A stretch of DNA of 64,000 bases from Priestia aryabhattai (lineage in GTDB: Bacteria > Bacillota > Bacilli > Bacillales > Bacillaceae_H): assembly GCF_023715685.1 (NCBI RefSeq), contig NZ_JAMBOQ010000002.1, positions 930,001 to 994,000 on the forward strand. Direction: 5' to 3'. Of this stretch, positions 15,529-25,613 are shown piece by piece. The notes below the pieces were generated by a model. It was not told the DNA's origin. It saw only the letters and a list, made by a program, of their open reading frames with translations, and made no database searches. The position numbers were made by a program, and so were the translations under genes. Within the stretch, counting starts at the first letter, position 1, and each line of letters opens with the position of its first letter.

Positions 15529-16932
15529 ATGCCTCAATGGCACCCGCATCGTGAACAAGAAAATTTACCTGATGAAGTTCCTGTTAATCCGCTTTTTTCT
15601 CGACAAGGAGAAGTCACCATTCCAAGGCTGCGTATTGGTGATCAAGGTATGCTTCCAGAAACAGCTTATCAAATCATTCATGACGAAATTGCTTTAGACG
15701 GGAATGCTCGCTTGAATTTAGCTACGTTTGTTACTACTTGGATGGAGCCCGATGCAAAGCGTTTGTACGGCGAATCTTTTGATAAAAATATGATTGATAA
15801 AGATGAGTATCCACAAACAGCGGCTATTGAAGAGAGATGTGTACATATTTTAGCGGATTTGTGGAATTCACCTAATCCTGATACAACGATGGGCGTTTCT
15901 ACTACAGGTTCATCTGAAGCATGTATGCTCGGTGGACTTGCATTAAAGAGACGCTGGCAGAAACTACGTAAAAGTAAAGGGCTATCAACGGACCGGCCAA
16001 ACATTGTATTTAGTTCATCCGTTCAAGTGGTATGGGAGAAGTTCGCAAACTATTGGGATGTAGAGCCTCGTTATGTAAACATTAATCCAGATCATCCTTA
16101 TTTAGATGCAGAAGGTGTGATTAATGCGGTTGACGAAAATACAATTGGCGTCGTACCAATTCTTGGAGTGACGTACACAGGAGTTTACGAACCAATCGCT
16201 GCCATCGCAAAAGCATTAGATGAGGTACAAGAAAAGACAGGATTAGATATTCCTATTCATGTAGATGCTGCTTCTGGAGGTTTTATCGCTCCGTTTCTTC
16301 AACCAGATTTGATCTGGGATTTTCGCTTGCCGCGAGTAAAGTCCATTAATGTGTCGGGACATAAGTACGGTTTAGTCTACCCTGGTTTAGGATGGGTGAT
16401 TTGGAGAGAAAAAGAGGACTTGCCTGAAGATCTTATTTTCCGCGTTTCTTATTTAGGAGGCAACATGCCAACTTTTGCACTCAATTTTTCTAGACCAGGA
16501 GCACAAGTTCTTTTACAGTACTACAATTTCTTACGTTTAGGTAAAGACGGCTATTATGCCGTACAAAAAACCTCACAAGATACCGCGCTGTTTCTTAGCA
16601 AAGAAATTCAAGAAATGGAAGCATTCGAAATTCTTTCTGATGGTTCAGATATCCCGGTGCTTGCTTGGAAACTGAAAGAAGGATACACGCCAAATTGGAC
16701 TCTTTATGACTTGTCTAGACAATTGCGTACGTACGGATGGCAAGTGCCTGCTTATCCGCTACCTCCAGACATGGAAGAAATAACAATCATGCGCATTGTC
16801 GTTAGAAATGGATTTTCAAGAGACCTCGCTCATTTATTTATGGTTAATTTCAAACAAGCTATTGAGTTTCTTAATTCGTTGGATAGACCTGTTCTTAAAG
16901 ACACGAAATACGACAATGGATTTCATCATTAA
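15529..16932 (+). CDS. gadB: Glutamate decarboxylase
   Basis: PLP enzyme that turns L-glutamate into GABA and CO2, consuming a proton, in the cytoplasm. The 467-residue length matches GadB. Motifs: TTGSSEACMLGGLALKRRW (about 125), HVDAASGGFIAPF (about 244), and the PLP lysine in SINVSGHKYGLVYPGLGW (about 275). The C-terminus ends DNGFHH, a histidine end like that used for pH control in E. coli GadB. No glutamate/GABA antiporter adjoins it. SD AAGGAG lies 8 nt before the ATG; a short upstream frame overlaps this SD. Confidence 0.95.
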   Translation: MPQWHPHREQENLPDEVPVNPLFSRQGEVTIPRLRIGDQGMLPETAYQIIHDEIALDGNARLNLATFVTTWMEPDAKRLYGESFDKNMIDKDEYPQTAAIEERCVHILADLWNSPNPDTTMGVSTTGSSEACMLGGLALKRRWQKLRKSKGLSTDRPNIVFSSSVQVVWEKFANYWDVEPRYVNINPDHPYLDAEGVINAVDENTIGVVPILGVTYTGVYEPIAAIAKALDEVQEKTGLDIPIHVDAASGGFIAPFLQPDLIWDFRLPRVKSINVSGHKYGLVYPGLGWVIWREKEDLPEDLIFRVSYLGGNMPTFALNFSRPGAQVLLQYYNFLRLGKDGYYAVQKTSQDTALFLSKEIQEMEAFEILSDGSDIPVLAWKLKEGYTPNWTLYDLSRQLRTYGWQVPAYPLPPDMEEITIMRIVVRNGFSRDLAHLFMVNFKQAIEFLNSLDRPVLKDTKYDNGFHH

Positions 16933-16943
16933 CATCTATTATG

Positions 16944-16992
16944 AAAACACAAATCCGCGCACCTTTTTTAGAACGCGGCTTTGTGTTTTTTA
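16944..16992 (+). terminator. Terminator of gadB
   Basis: AAAACACAAA-CCGCG pairs with CGCGG-TTTGTGTTTT around a 14-nt loop, then a T-rich tail. Confidence 0.85.
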
Positions 16993-17150
16993 TTTTATAC
17001 ATAAAAAGATAATTTTTTTCAAAAAAATACCATAATAATCAAGAAAATATTCTTATGTTTTCTTGATTTTGGTATAATAACTTCTAAGGTTTTGTAGTTC
17101 TTTAGAATTATATAAACCCTAAAAAAGATAAAAAAAGGGGATAATAGTCT

Positions 17151-18122
17151 ATGAAAATGTTGAAAGTTGCTTTTGGTATTCCACTGTTAGCTATATTACT
17201 GACGGCGTGTAGTGATGAGTCCAGTGAAACTGTATCGCAAAAAGAAGAGCCTACAGAGAAATCAACAGCGGTTCATACTAAAGAGAATGGTAATAAAACT
17301 GCTGTAAAAGAATCATCGCCTAATACATTACAAACAAAAGCATCAACGATTAAAAAAGCCATTAATTCTAATGAAGCTGATCGCAATTACTTATTAAATG
17401 TAATGAATGGTTATCAGTATATCCAAGTAGGTGACAATCAGTATATTTACTATGGCATTAATCAAGAGCAAAATGTTTTTTGTATGATGGAAGTTAATTT
17501 CAACGCTAGTGGTGATTATGTAGAAAACATTAATTTTGTTGATAATGCTTCAGAAGAACAAATTGCTTTGCTTCAAAACCAAATCAAAGAACAACAAAAG
17601 CAATTATCAGACCTTGAACAGCAGCAAATGGAAAAAGAATTAGATGATTACTATGCGCAGCTAGAAGAAGACCGACAAAAAGAAGAAGAGGCACAGGCCA
17701 AGGCAGAAGCAGAGCGTAAAGCGGAAGAAGAACGTTTAGCAGAAGAGGAGAAGAAACAACAGGAGGAAGGCGAAGCTCAGGTAAAAGCGGATGAGGAAGA
17801 AGAATCTGATGCAGAAGATGAGGCGCAAGCAGAATCAGAGCAAGAAGATACAGAAGCAACTGCAGAAGAGGAACCAGCCGAACCAACAGTATCCCAAGAA
17901 CAAGCTGTTCAGCTAGTTCGTGAGCAACAAGGCATATCTGAAGATTCACCTCTTCTTGTAGAATACGATCATGTTGACGACTCAGGAAACTATATTATCC
18001 ATGTTTATGAAAGTGTTGTTGATAATGAAGAAACAGGAGAGGGACATACAGCTACACAAGGTTGGTATCAAGTAAGTCCTAGTGATGGATCAATTACTGA
18101 TGTTACGATAGAAGGCTACTAA
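17151..18122 (+). CDS. Coiled-coil lipoprotein
   Basis: 323 residues. A lipoprotein signal with lipobox LLTAC (Cys at about 20) anchors it outside the membrane. Then come a Ser/Thr/Lys linker, a small domain (about 65-135) with GDNQYIYYGINQEQN, an acidic Glu/Ala-rich coiled coil (about 140-245), and a C-terminal PepSY-like domain (about 250-323, SQEQAVQLVREQQG then GNYIIHVYESVVDNEE). Related lipoproteins are common in Bacillaceae, function unknown. SD AAAAGGGG precedes the ATG. Confidence 0.75.
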   Translation: MKMLKVAFGIPLLAILLTACSDESSETVSQKEEPTEKSTAVHTKENGNKTAVKESSPNTLQTKASTIKKAINSNEADRNYLLNVMNGYQYIQVGDNQYIYYGINQEQNVFCMMEVNFNASGDYVENINFVDNASEEQIALLQNQIKEQQKQLSDLEQQQMEKELDDYYAQLEEDRQKEEEAQAKAEAERKAEEERLAEEEKKQQEEGEAQVKADEEEESDAEDEAQAESEQEDTEATAEEEPAEPTVSQEQAVQLVREQQGISEDSPLLVEYDHVDDSGNYIIHVYESVVDNEETGEGHTATQGWYQVSPSDGSITDVTIEGY

Positions 18123-18267
18123 TAATAGAAATAAAAAGTGTTTACTAAACACAAAGAGGGCGACATGGACAAATTTTAGAGCGACCAACAAAAGAAAGTG
18201 AATGATAAATATGATTATCATCCCGTATGCAGTGAATAGAATGATTTTATGCAAGAGACAATTACAA

Positions 18268-18310
18268 TAAATAATAAATGGAGCGGAAATTCCGCTTCAT
18301 TTATTATTTA
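18268..18310. terminator. Long inverted repeat, probable terminator
   Basis: AATAATAAATG-AGCGGAA pairs with TTCCGCT-CATTTATTATT with nearly no loop and one mismatch. It ends the lipoprotein transcript after about 150 nt. Confidence 0.65.
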
Positions 18311-18432
18311 ATCAAAAATAGGAGTATAGTTAAGGAGGCATTATGAAAACAATAATGTGAAATAAAAACGAATGGGTGGAAATACCAATCTTTGTTTTCC
18401 AAATTTTTATGAAATGCTACAATAAATATTTT

Positions 18433-18537
18433 TTGTAGTTCATTATTAGCTATTGGTATCTCTACTATGATTGGTGCCCAAACTTTTTTTAACCTTGGAG
18501 ATGTATCAGGAATCTTACCAATAACAGGTGTAAATTA
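18433..18537 (+). pseudogene. FtsW/RodA/SpoVE C-terminal fragment
   Basis: A 34-codon frame reads SLLAIGISTMIGAQTFFNLG then DVSGILPITGVN and stops. The NLG-x-x-x-G-x-LPITGV core is the hallmark of the SEDS glycosyltransferases FtsW/RodA/SpoVE. Everything before and after is lost. Codons around it are broken, so this is a remnant. Confidence 0.6.
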
Positions 18538-18575
18538 AAGGGTAGTGTACGTTAAGTTTTAATGTTAATTTTTAA

Positions 18576-18825
18576 ATGAAATATTGGAACCTGCCGAACA
18601 GCAATTAAATGAATTGAGAAATGCTGCTTGGGATGCTACTTTAATTGTTACGTCAGGTAAGGAAAAAATAGCGGAATTTGATATAAGTAAATTGGGAAAC
18701 TAAAATGAAAACTTTCAACTCTTGAGAGTTTATGGAATGAATGGGAACGAGGGGATAAGGAAAGAGCTGAATTATGTACGAAAGAGAACGGATTTTCATC
18801 CTCTCTTCAAAGAAAGCTGGTTTAA
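18576..18825 (+). pseudogene. Unidentified gene remnants
   Basis: Two open stretches without starts: one begins EILEPAEQQLNELRNAAWDA and ends DISKLGN-stop (18703), the other begins LESLWNEWERGDKERAELC and ends at about 18825 inside the 3' end of the opposite-strand exonuclease gene. I recognise neither. They look like pieces of one or two decayed genes. Confidence 0.3.
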
Positions 18826-19731
18826 AGGGTGTAGGGTGCTCTCATCTAAAATGATAATTTTTGATGAATATTCGAGATGTTCATTATAACAAAGCAGCAA
18901 ATTATGATAAAAATCCAGTAAAAGACCGGCATAAAAACCATTTTCCTCCGAAAACAAACCAGAGCGATTGATAAGAATATTTTCGTATTTTTTAACGATT
19001 CTTTGAGTTCTCTTTATAATTTTTACTGCATCTTTCATTTTATACATTTCATTTAACTCTTCCGCAAATATGCGGAGGTCTTTTTGTATTGTCTTTCTAA
19101 GCGTTGCATTCATTTCTTTAATGTTCTGCGGTACTTCTTCCAGAATAAATTGCTTTATCATAATGAAATCAGACTGTACTGGCTCGTTCAAAAAGCTTAG
19201 GTAAATGCGAAGAGTGTTATACGCATCATACATCGGATTGTGCTTTTTACCCTCAAACTGCAAATTATATAAAGCTAACCCATTTTCTACTGATACGTTA
19301 TTTTTAGAAACACGCTTTGTAAAAATTGCTTGAAAATCAACATAACGCTGTTCTATTTTCTTTATAGTAGCAAGAGAGATTTCGTGCTTTTCCGCATCTA
19401 TTTTTAAGCGAGATAAATCGCTGGTAGACCAAGAGAAAAAACGGGATTTTTTAATTCCGCCAATCCAGGTTAAAAAGTCTTCAAAAACATTTTTAAAATT
19501 ACTTGCACCGACTAAATCAGTATCTTTAATACCGGTTAACTCTTTGCAGAAGCGGCTTAAGGACACCCGTTTTGTAGGTTGAATATAACGGTCAAAAAAC
19601 TCAATGTCTTCTGTCACGATATTGTACTTCACCGCGCCGAGCCGAATTGCTTCCATATCTTCAAACGGCATTCCTTTGTTTGAACACAGCATTTCAAAAT
19701 CAAAAAAGATAAATTGTTTTACATCTGCCAT
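18796..19731 (-). CDS. DnaQ-like 3'-5' exonuclease domain protein
   Basis: 311 residues. Residues about 7-180 form a DEDDh exonuclease: FFDFEM (metal Asp/Glu) near 9, SWSTSDL with the second Asp near 100, and HNPMYDAYNT (His and Asp) near 163. About 120 mostly helical residues of unknown role follow. Members trim 3' ends of RNA or DNA. The gene has a GAGGAG SD, stands alone, and its 3' end overlaps plus-strand debris. Confidence 0.8.
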   Translation of the reverse strand: MADVKQFIFFDFEMLCSNKGMPFEDMEAIRLGAVKYNIVTEDIEFFDRYIQPTKRVSLSRFCKELTGIKDTDLVGASNFKNVFEDFLTWIGGIKKSRFFSWSTSDLSRLKIDAEKHEISLATIKKIEQRYVDFQAIFTKRVSKNNVSVENGLALYNLQFEGKKHNPMYDAYNTLRIYLSFLNEPVQSDFIMIKQFILEEVPQNIKEMNATLRKTIQKDLRIFAEELNEMYKMKDAVKIIKRTQRIVKKYENILINRSGLFSEENGFYAGLLLDFYHNLLLCYNEHLEYSSKIIILDESTLHPLNQLSLKRG

Positions 19732-19796
19732 ATTCTATGCTCCTCTCTCTAACAGGTTATTATAAGGGAATAGTGGTGAAAGAGAAAGGACCAATA

Positions 19797-19977
19797 AATC
19801 CCAAATTTTAAGAATAACAATGAATTAAATGAAAGTTTTCTAACGGAATCGAGTGTTCAAGAAAGCAATATTCCTTTAAAAATCAATCGGAATCTTCCAT
19901 TTTCTGATGAACTCTTACTACAGCTATCTAGAAGTAATCCAGCTCTCTTGGAAAAACTCATTTTAGACCACTACTGA
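19797..19977 (+). pseudogene. C-terminal remnant of an unidentified gene
   Basis: An open stretch without a start, ending LPFSDELLLQLSRSNPALLE, then KLILDHY-stop. It runs opposite to the integrase remnant and ends where that begins. No family recognised. Confidence 0.25.
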
Positions 19978-20555
19978 TTTTATCTAAGAATACAGGTTCA
20001 CTGTAATGTAATTGATGCTTCATTAAACGTTGTCGGTATTGATGAAATAAAGGTATCACAATAGCATGAAGAGGGAGAAGACGCTCTTTTTTTCCTTTTC
20101 CTAGTACTCTTATTGTTTGATTATCAAGATTTATCTGCTCCCATGTTAAATCAACCAGTTCTTGCCGGCGCATACCGCTCGTTGCAAGTAATTTAAACAA
20201 TGAATTATTTCAAAAGGCTAGGGGACGCTTATCAGTTTCTAGGTAGCGGAAAAGTTTTTGAAGCTCTTCTAGGGACATATAAACAGGAAGCTTTTTGTCT
20301 GATTTTGGAGCTTGAATTCCTGCCATGAAGTCTGACTTCATATAATTTTCCCTCAAAATTTACTTAGTGATTACAAATACGAAATTCGTCTTTGTAATGT
20401 TCGAGACTTAATGTCATGTTTAACACTTGTTCTTGTGCAAATCGTTGACTAGTAGAAGATGTCAAGTCTTCTAAGTTAATTGAGCGGTTATGAGTTTTCA
20501 GAAACTCCTCATAACATTTCAAATCAAAGGCGTAGCCTATAAAGGTAATCATCAA
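19958..20555 (-). pseudogene. Tyrosine recombinase (XerC/phage integrase-like) remnant
   Basis: An N-terminal SAM-like piece (20364-20555, FDLKCYEEFLKTHNRSI) is out of register with the catalytic part. The catalytic part (from about 20343) reads KSDKKLPVYMSLEELQKLFR, then has an in-frame TGA (RPLAF-stop-NNSLFKLLATSGMRRQEL). The first catalytic Arg is present in TSGMRRQELVDL and the beta-hairpin Lys in GKGKKERLLPL, but the frame ends at 19958 before the HxxR and Tyr motifs. It is dead in at least three places. Its presence marks an old integrated element. Confidence 0.8.
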
Positions 20556-21290
<735 letters not shown>

Positions 21291-21426
21291 AATGTTTGAA
21301 AGCCCCTTTCCTATCAGCTTTTTAGTGATTTTAGTTGTAGTTTCCTTTTTCATCGGGTATAATATTAAACAAATAGATGACGGTATAAATTGGATGTCAT
21401 TATCCAGTTTTAAAGGAGCGATACTC

Positions 21427-21543
21427 ATGAACATTACAATTTATTATGGAAATCATGAAGATAAAACAATTCATACAATGGATTGTCACGTAGATATCGA
21501 TTTAGACGATGAAGATATGGTAGCTTTAACAGAAGCTCGTTAA
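21427..21543 (+). CDS. Small acidic protein, 38 residues
   Basis: Starts MNITIYYGNHEDKTIHTMD and ends with an acidic DIDLDDEDMVALTEAR. AAAGGAG lies about 8 nt before the ATG at 21427. The in-frame extension from 21292 encodes a hydrophobic segment but has no SD and contains this one. Strong terminator follows. Unrecognised. Confidence 0.5.
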   Translation: MNITIYYGNHEDKTIHTMDCHVDIDLDDEDMVALTEAR

Positions 21544-21550
21544 TGAATAT

Positions 21551-21595
21551 ATAAAAGGCTGTGGATGCTTTTCATCTGCAGCCTTTTATTTTTTG
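21551..21595 (+). terminator. Rho-independent terminator
   Basis: ATAAAAGGCTG...CAGCCTTTTAT hairpin with inner GGATG/CATCT pairing, followed by TTTTTT. Confidence 0.88.
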
Positions 21596-21781
21596 CTTCC
21601 CCCTCTCCTTTCTAGCTTCTAATGACCGCTACGCTTTACAATCATTAGCTACTTTTATTATAAAATTTTAAATTCTCCGTGAACTCCTCTTTACTTTTCG
21701 ACACATTTTTTGTATCATTAGATAAGAACGTGTGTTCGATTTATTTTTTATCGTATTGATGATCACAAGGAGTGTTTTTGA

Positions 21782-22480
21782 ATGACGGTACGAAAAAGAA
21801 AAAGAAAGAAGCTCCCTCCTACCCTATCCAATACAGGCTTTATTGGAGCAACGTTTGCTGATACAGATGAATTAGCACGCAACGAATATCACTTCCCTCG
21901 TAAACAAATGAAAATTACCCATCATGTCTTAGATGCTTTGCTTCAAGGGGCAACGCATTTATTTCAACAGCATAAAGTTGAAGCCGCTATCTCATGCGTG
22001 TATTTACCTAAGTACAAAAAGATTGGGTTGGTCCTTTCTAAACAGCCTTTTGGCCACGATGAAGGCATTGGGTATTTTATTAATTACTTAAAGGAAATCG
22101 GACATATTGAGTGGGATGAAAAAACGAAAGACTACGAAATACATAATACGAGTTTTATTGGCGTGGTATTTGCAGACCTAGAAAAAATTGCTAAGTTTAC
22201 CTTCGATTTTGAGTTAGAATTGCTGTCAAAGTTCGTCAAAGACTTAATTATTCCCGCTAAAGAGCTGTTCTTGCAGCATAATGTAAAAGCGTATCTCTCA
22301 GGCGTTGAAAATGAAGATCAGCATAAAGTAGGATTTGTTTTATCAATCAAGCCTTATGATGAACGTAAGGAAGCAGACTTATATTTTGTGGAATATTTAA
22401 AAGAACGTGGTTTATACGAAGAGGACGAGTCTGAAGAAGAGTTAGTACCTATTCATACAAAATGGAGCTTATTTAAATAA
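21782..22480 (+). CDS. Unknown protein with an internal tandem duplication
   Basis: 232 residues, soluble, starting with a basic MTVRKRKRKKL tail. Two copies of about 95 residues follow. Copy 1 begins SNTGFIGATFADTDELA and copy 2 begins HNTSFIGVVFADLEKIAKF; each continues with a helix ending HLFQQHKVEAAISCV / ELFLQHNVKAYLSGV, then KIGLVLSKQPFG / KVGFVLSIKPYD, and a final YFINYLKE / YFVEYLKE. The repeat suggests a two-lobed fold. I do not recognise the family. SD AAGGAG precedes the ATG; its own terminator follows. Confidence 0.7.
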   Translation: MTVRKRKRKKLPPTLSNTGFIGATFADTDELARNEYHFPRKQMKITHHVLDALLQGATHLFQQHKVEAAISCVYLPKYKKIGLVLSKQPFGHDEGIGYFINYLKEIGHIEWDEKTKDYEIHNTSFIGVVFADLEKIAKFTFDFELELLSKFVKDLIIPAKELFLQHNVKAYLSGVENEDQHKVGFVLSIKPYDERKEADLYFVEYLKERGLYEEDESEEELVPIHTKWSLFK

Positions 22481-22490
22481 CATACGTTAT

Positions 22491-22527
22491 ACCCGCTGTC
22501 TTAATGAGACAAGTGGGTCTTTTTTTG
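22491..22527 (+). terminator. Rho-independent terminator
   Basis: ACCCGCTGTCT pairs with TGAGACAAGTGGGT imperfectly, then seven T. Confidence 0.8.
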
Positions 22528-22552
22528 CTTTTTTACGAAAACCGAAAACAAA

Positions 22553-22569
22553 TTAGTAGCAAGTACTAA
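22553..22569 (+). promoter_or_regulatory. Palindromic FapR-like operator
   Basis: TTAGTAGCAAGTACTAA has perfect TTAGTA/TACTAA arms and a 5-bp centre. It closely resembles the 17-bp FapR operator (TTAGTAC-type arms), the fatty-acid synthesis repressor of Bacillus. A second palindrome, AATGAT-AAAAA-ATCATT, lies at 22592-22608. Both precede an acyl-CoA synthetase gene. Function inferred. Confidence 0.5.
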
Positions 22570-22636
22570 TAGTTAGTAATATAATAATAGTAATGATAAA
22601 AAATCATTGATATCTATAATATAAGGAGTCGTTTTT

Positions 22637-24217
22637 ATGATTCAACTAAAAGATTTAGTTCCAAGTGAACATTACAACTTAACAGAGGAAATCGAAAAAC
22701 ATGCATCCGATCAGCTTGCGCTAAAGTGGCAGGACGCTGACGGTGCACGTAAGGAAATTACATATAACCAGCTGTTAGCAAAAGCAAACAAAGTGGCAAA
22801 CGGGTTAACAGAGCTAGGCTTAACAAAAGGCGATCACGTTTTGGTTATTGCGCCTCGCCTTATTGAATCGTATGCTATTTACTTAGCATGTTTAAAAGCA
22901 GGTATTATTGTAATTCCTTCTTCAGAACTATTACGCGCAAAAGATATCCAATATCGTTTACATCACGCTGAAGCAAAAGCGATTATTTCTTACCATCCTT
23001 TCTGCAATGAGATCGATAAGATTGAAAACTTCCCTACTTCTCTACAACATAAAATTACGTTTGGCGCTGATGTTACGTCATGGACACGCTTAGAGTCACT
23101 GACTGCGAATGCATCAGAACAGTTCCAAACAGCTAAAACAACCAAAGATGATACGGCATTCCTCCCTTATACATCAGGCACAACAGGCCAGCCAAAAGGC
23201 GTTGTTCATACTCATGGATGGGCTTATGCTCACCTTCGTATTGCGGCTGCTGAATGGTTAGATATTAAAAAAGGCGATACGGTCTGGGCAACAGCAGGTC
23301 CAGGTTGGCAGAAGTGGATTTGGAGTCCGTTTTTATCTGTACTTGGACAAGGTGCAACAGGCATTATCTATAACGGACGTTTTGAGCCTAAAAAGTTTTT
23401 AGGAATTTTACAGGATGAAAAAGTAAATGTACTGTGCTGCACGCCAACAGAATACCGCTTTATGGCTAAAATTGATGAGCTTGAACGTTTTGACCTGTCT
23501 CACCTTCATAGCGCTGTATCTGCCGGAGAGCCGTTAAATGAAGAAGTTATTAATGTGTTTAAAAAATATTTTAATATCCAAGTGCGTGATGGATATGGTC
23601 AAACGGAGAATACCCTTTTAATCGGTACATTAAAAGGTGTAAAAACGAAGATTGGTTCAATGGGTAAACCAATGCTTGAAGGGTTTGTGGAAATCATTAA
23701 TGAAGACGGCGAACCTTGTAAGCCTGGAGAAGTTGGAGACATTGCCGTTCGTAAAGACCTCCCTTCTCTTTTCAAACATTATTATAAAGATATGGAGCGT
23801 ACAGAGAAAACGTATAAAGGAAACTATTATTTAACAGGTGACCGCGCTTCTAAAGACGAAGAGAACTATTACTGGTTCCAAGGACGCGGAGATGATATTA
23901 TTATCAGTTCCGGCTATACAATTGGGCCGTTTGAAGTTGAAGATGCGTTAATTAAGCATCCAGCGGTTAAAGAATGTGCCGTTGTAGCTAGCCCAGACGC
24001 TGATCGCGGCCATGTTGTAAAAGCGTATGTTGTTCTTGTCGATCATGTAAAAACAACAGATGCAGGGTTTATTAAAGAGCTGCAAAATCACGTAAAGAGC
24101 CTAACTGCACCTTATAAGTATCCTCGCGTGATTGAATTTATTGATGAATTGCCAAAAACCAATTCAGGTAAAATTCGACGTGTAGAACTTCGTGAACGTG
24201 AGCAACAACAAGCATAA
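22637..24217 (+). CDS. mbcS: Acyl-CoA synthetase (MbcS/YtcI-like, short/branched chain)
   Basis: Adenylate-forming ligase making acyl-CoA from a short or branched carboxylate, ATP and CoA. 526 residues with the A3 motif YTSGTTGQPKGVVHTHG (about 175), A5 DGYGQTEN (about 316), LTGDRA (about 396) and the catalytic C-terminal Lys in PKTNSGKIRR (about 515). It lacks the longer N-terminus of AcsA acetyl-CoA synthetases but has their WATAGPGWQKW stretch. That layout fits the methylbutyryl-CoA synthetase group, which feeds anteiso fatty acid primers. A FapR-like box upstream agrees with a lipid role. SD AAGGAG; monocistronic. Confidence 0.8.
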   Translation: MIQLKDLVPSEHYNLTEEIEKHASDQLALKWQDADGARKEITYNQLLAKANKVANGLTELGLTKGDHVLVIAPRLIESYAIYLACLKAGIIVIPSSELLRAKDIQYRLHHAEAKAIISYHPFCNEIDKIENFPTSLQHKITFGADVTSWTRLESLTANASEQFQTAKTTKDDTAFLPYTSGTTGQPKGVVHTHGWAYAHLRIAAAEWLDIKKGDTVWATAGPGWQKWIWSPFLSVLGQGATGIIYNGRFEPKKFLGILQDEKVNVLCCTPTEYRFMAKIDELERFDLSHLHSAVSAGEPLNEEVINVFKKYFNIQVRDGYGQTENTLLIGTLKGVKTKIGSMGKPMLEGFVEIINEDGEPCKPGEVGDIAVRKDLPSLFKHYYKDMERTEKTYKGNYYLTGDRASKDEENYYWFQGRGDDIIISSGYTIGPFEVEDALIKHPAVKECAVVASPDADRGHVVKAYVVLVDHVKTTDAGFIKELQNHVKSLTAPYKYPRVIEFIDELPKTNSGKIRRVELREREQQQA

Positions 24218-24226
24218 TAATAAATG

Positions 24227-24263
24227 AAAAAAACGACGTATCATAACAGATACGTCGTTTTTT
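24227..24263. terminator. Bidirectional terminator
   Basis: AAAAAACGACGTATC/GATACGTCGTTTTTT, 6-nt loop, between convergent genes. Confidence 0.92.
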
Positions 24264-24264
24264 A

Positions 24265-25227
24265 TTAGATGGAACGCTGTGAAGTACGAATATCCACCGT
24301 TAAAACACCGGTATTTACATTTGCGTATGCTTTAATGATGACAGGATAATCTTTGTTGTTTGTGAACTTAAAATCAGGTCCTCCCCACGATACGGTCGCA
24401 TCTCTTCCTACAGGTACATAACCTACATGTTTTGAATGGTGAGACCTAGCTGTCACTTGAAGACCAGCGCCGTCAATAGCATTAAATAATGTAGAAGATG
24501 TTTGGCAAATACCTCCGCCAATTCCCATCACCAGTTGTTTGTTGATAATTTCAGGAGCGGGCTGATAACCTCTCTCTGCTGTGCGCTCCCCAACTGTTTG
24601 ATTATAAGAAAATGAATCTCCTGGTCCTAATACAACGTTATTAATCGCTTCTGCTGATAGCTGAACATTCCTGTTTCTGCCTGTATCACTTGGACGAAAA
24701 CGTGTAGAATACGAAGCTAATGATACATCAGCGATTCCTTGAGCAGATGCTGCCGTTACATTTGGAGCGGTTTCGTAAATCGGAACCTTCACATCCAATT
24801 GTTTCGTATTTAAGTTCTGCAGATTTTTAACAAGCTCTGCTTCTTTTAAAATGATTTGTTTGGACCCCCCGGTTAACGATCCATTTGCATCCATTTTTAT
24901 ATTTTGCATAGGCGTATCGATCCCTTTTGCCAGCTTAGACGCTAATTGTTTAATTTCTTGATCATATACGTTTTTATCCTTGTAATGAACCGGCTTGAAT
25001 TCTTTCATTACTTGTCCTGTACGGGAATCTTTCAACTGATACGTCAGGTCTTCGACTTTAAGGACTGGTTTTTTCTTTTTCTCAGTCGTTGTTTCTGCTT
25101 TTTTAGCCGCTTGTTTTTGTTCTATCGCAGCCGTTTGCTTTGCAGAATGATTTGTGTACATGCTGTACGCAATGAACGCACTAACAATTGTCACGCCAAG
25201 CAAAAGCGCCCCTACTACTTTCTTCAT
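24265..25227 (-). CDS. VanW family protein (YoaR-like)
   Basis: 320 residues. An N-terminal anchor (about 5-22) is followed by a Lys/Ala/Glu linker, a small alpha/beta region (about 55-150), and the VanW domain (about 160-305) with STRFRPSDTGRNRNVQLSAE, LGPGDSFSYNQTVGER and GIGGGICQTSSTLFNA. VanW occurs in some vancomycin clusters but also widely in glycopeptide-sensitive Bacilli, so resistance is not implied; role unknown, probably cell envelope. ATG at 25227 follows GGGGGGA by about 10 nt; the upstream ATG at 25245 overlaps that SD. Confidence 0.85.
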   Translation of the reverse strand: MKKVVGALLLGVTIVSAFIAYSMYTNHSAKQTAAIEQKQAAKKAETTTEKKKKPVLKVEDLTYQLKDSRTGQVMKEFKPVHYKDKNVYDQEIKQLASKLAKGIDTPMQNIKMDANGSLTGGSKQIILKEAELVKNLQNLNTKQLDVKVPIYETAPNVTAASAQGIADVSLASYSTRFRPSDTGRNRNVQLSAEAINNVVLGPGDSFSYNQTVGERTAERGYQPAPEIINKQLVMGIGGGICQTSSTLFNAIDGAGLQVTARSHHSKHVGYVPVGRDATVSWGGPDFKFTNNKDYPVIIKAYANVNTGVLTVDIRTSQRSI

Positions 25228-25568
25228 GTAATTGAATCCCCCCATATCTCGGCTTTACCTCAATATGTTTTTTCTATAAAAATATGTACACATTCATTTT
25301 ATACAAACATCGTCTAAAAGACGATATGTCAAAGTGAATAATCACCATTTTTTATATTTTTTTCTTTGTTCAACACATGAGATAAAGCGGATTGATGTTC
25401 ATAGACCCCATTTTTCAGAAAACATATGTTGTATACGTTTCCTAATATTACTATTCTTATATATAATAGCACGAAAACAAGGATTTTTTAACGAATTATG
25501 GTAATTATTTTTAAATTTTTCTGACAATTTTCGCAGTGTTGTTCATTTTTCTATGGGCATTATACATG

Positions 25569-25574
25569 GTATAA
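25569..25574 (+). promoter_or_regulatory. Extended -10 promoter of the MarR gene
   Basis: ATGGTATAAT gives an extended -10; no good -35. It lies 40 nt before the TTG start. Confidence 0.5.
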
Positions 25575-25613
25575 TGGTAAAAATGGAATTTGTTTTATGA
25601 GGAGGATTTACGC

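Noticed and set aside
17584..17949. Leucine-rich minus-strand ORF opposite the lipoprotein coiled coil
   Set aside because: Complement of Glu/Lys/Gln-rich codons gives Leu/Phe/Val; no SD, no independent support.
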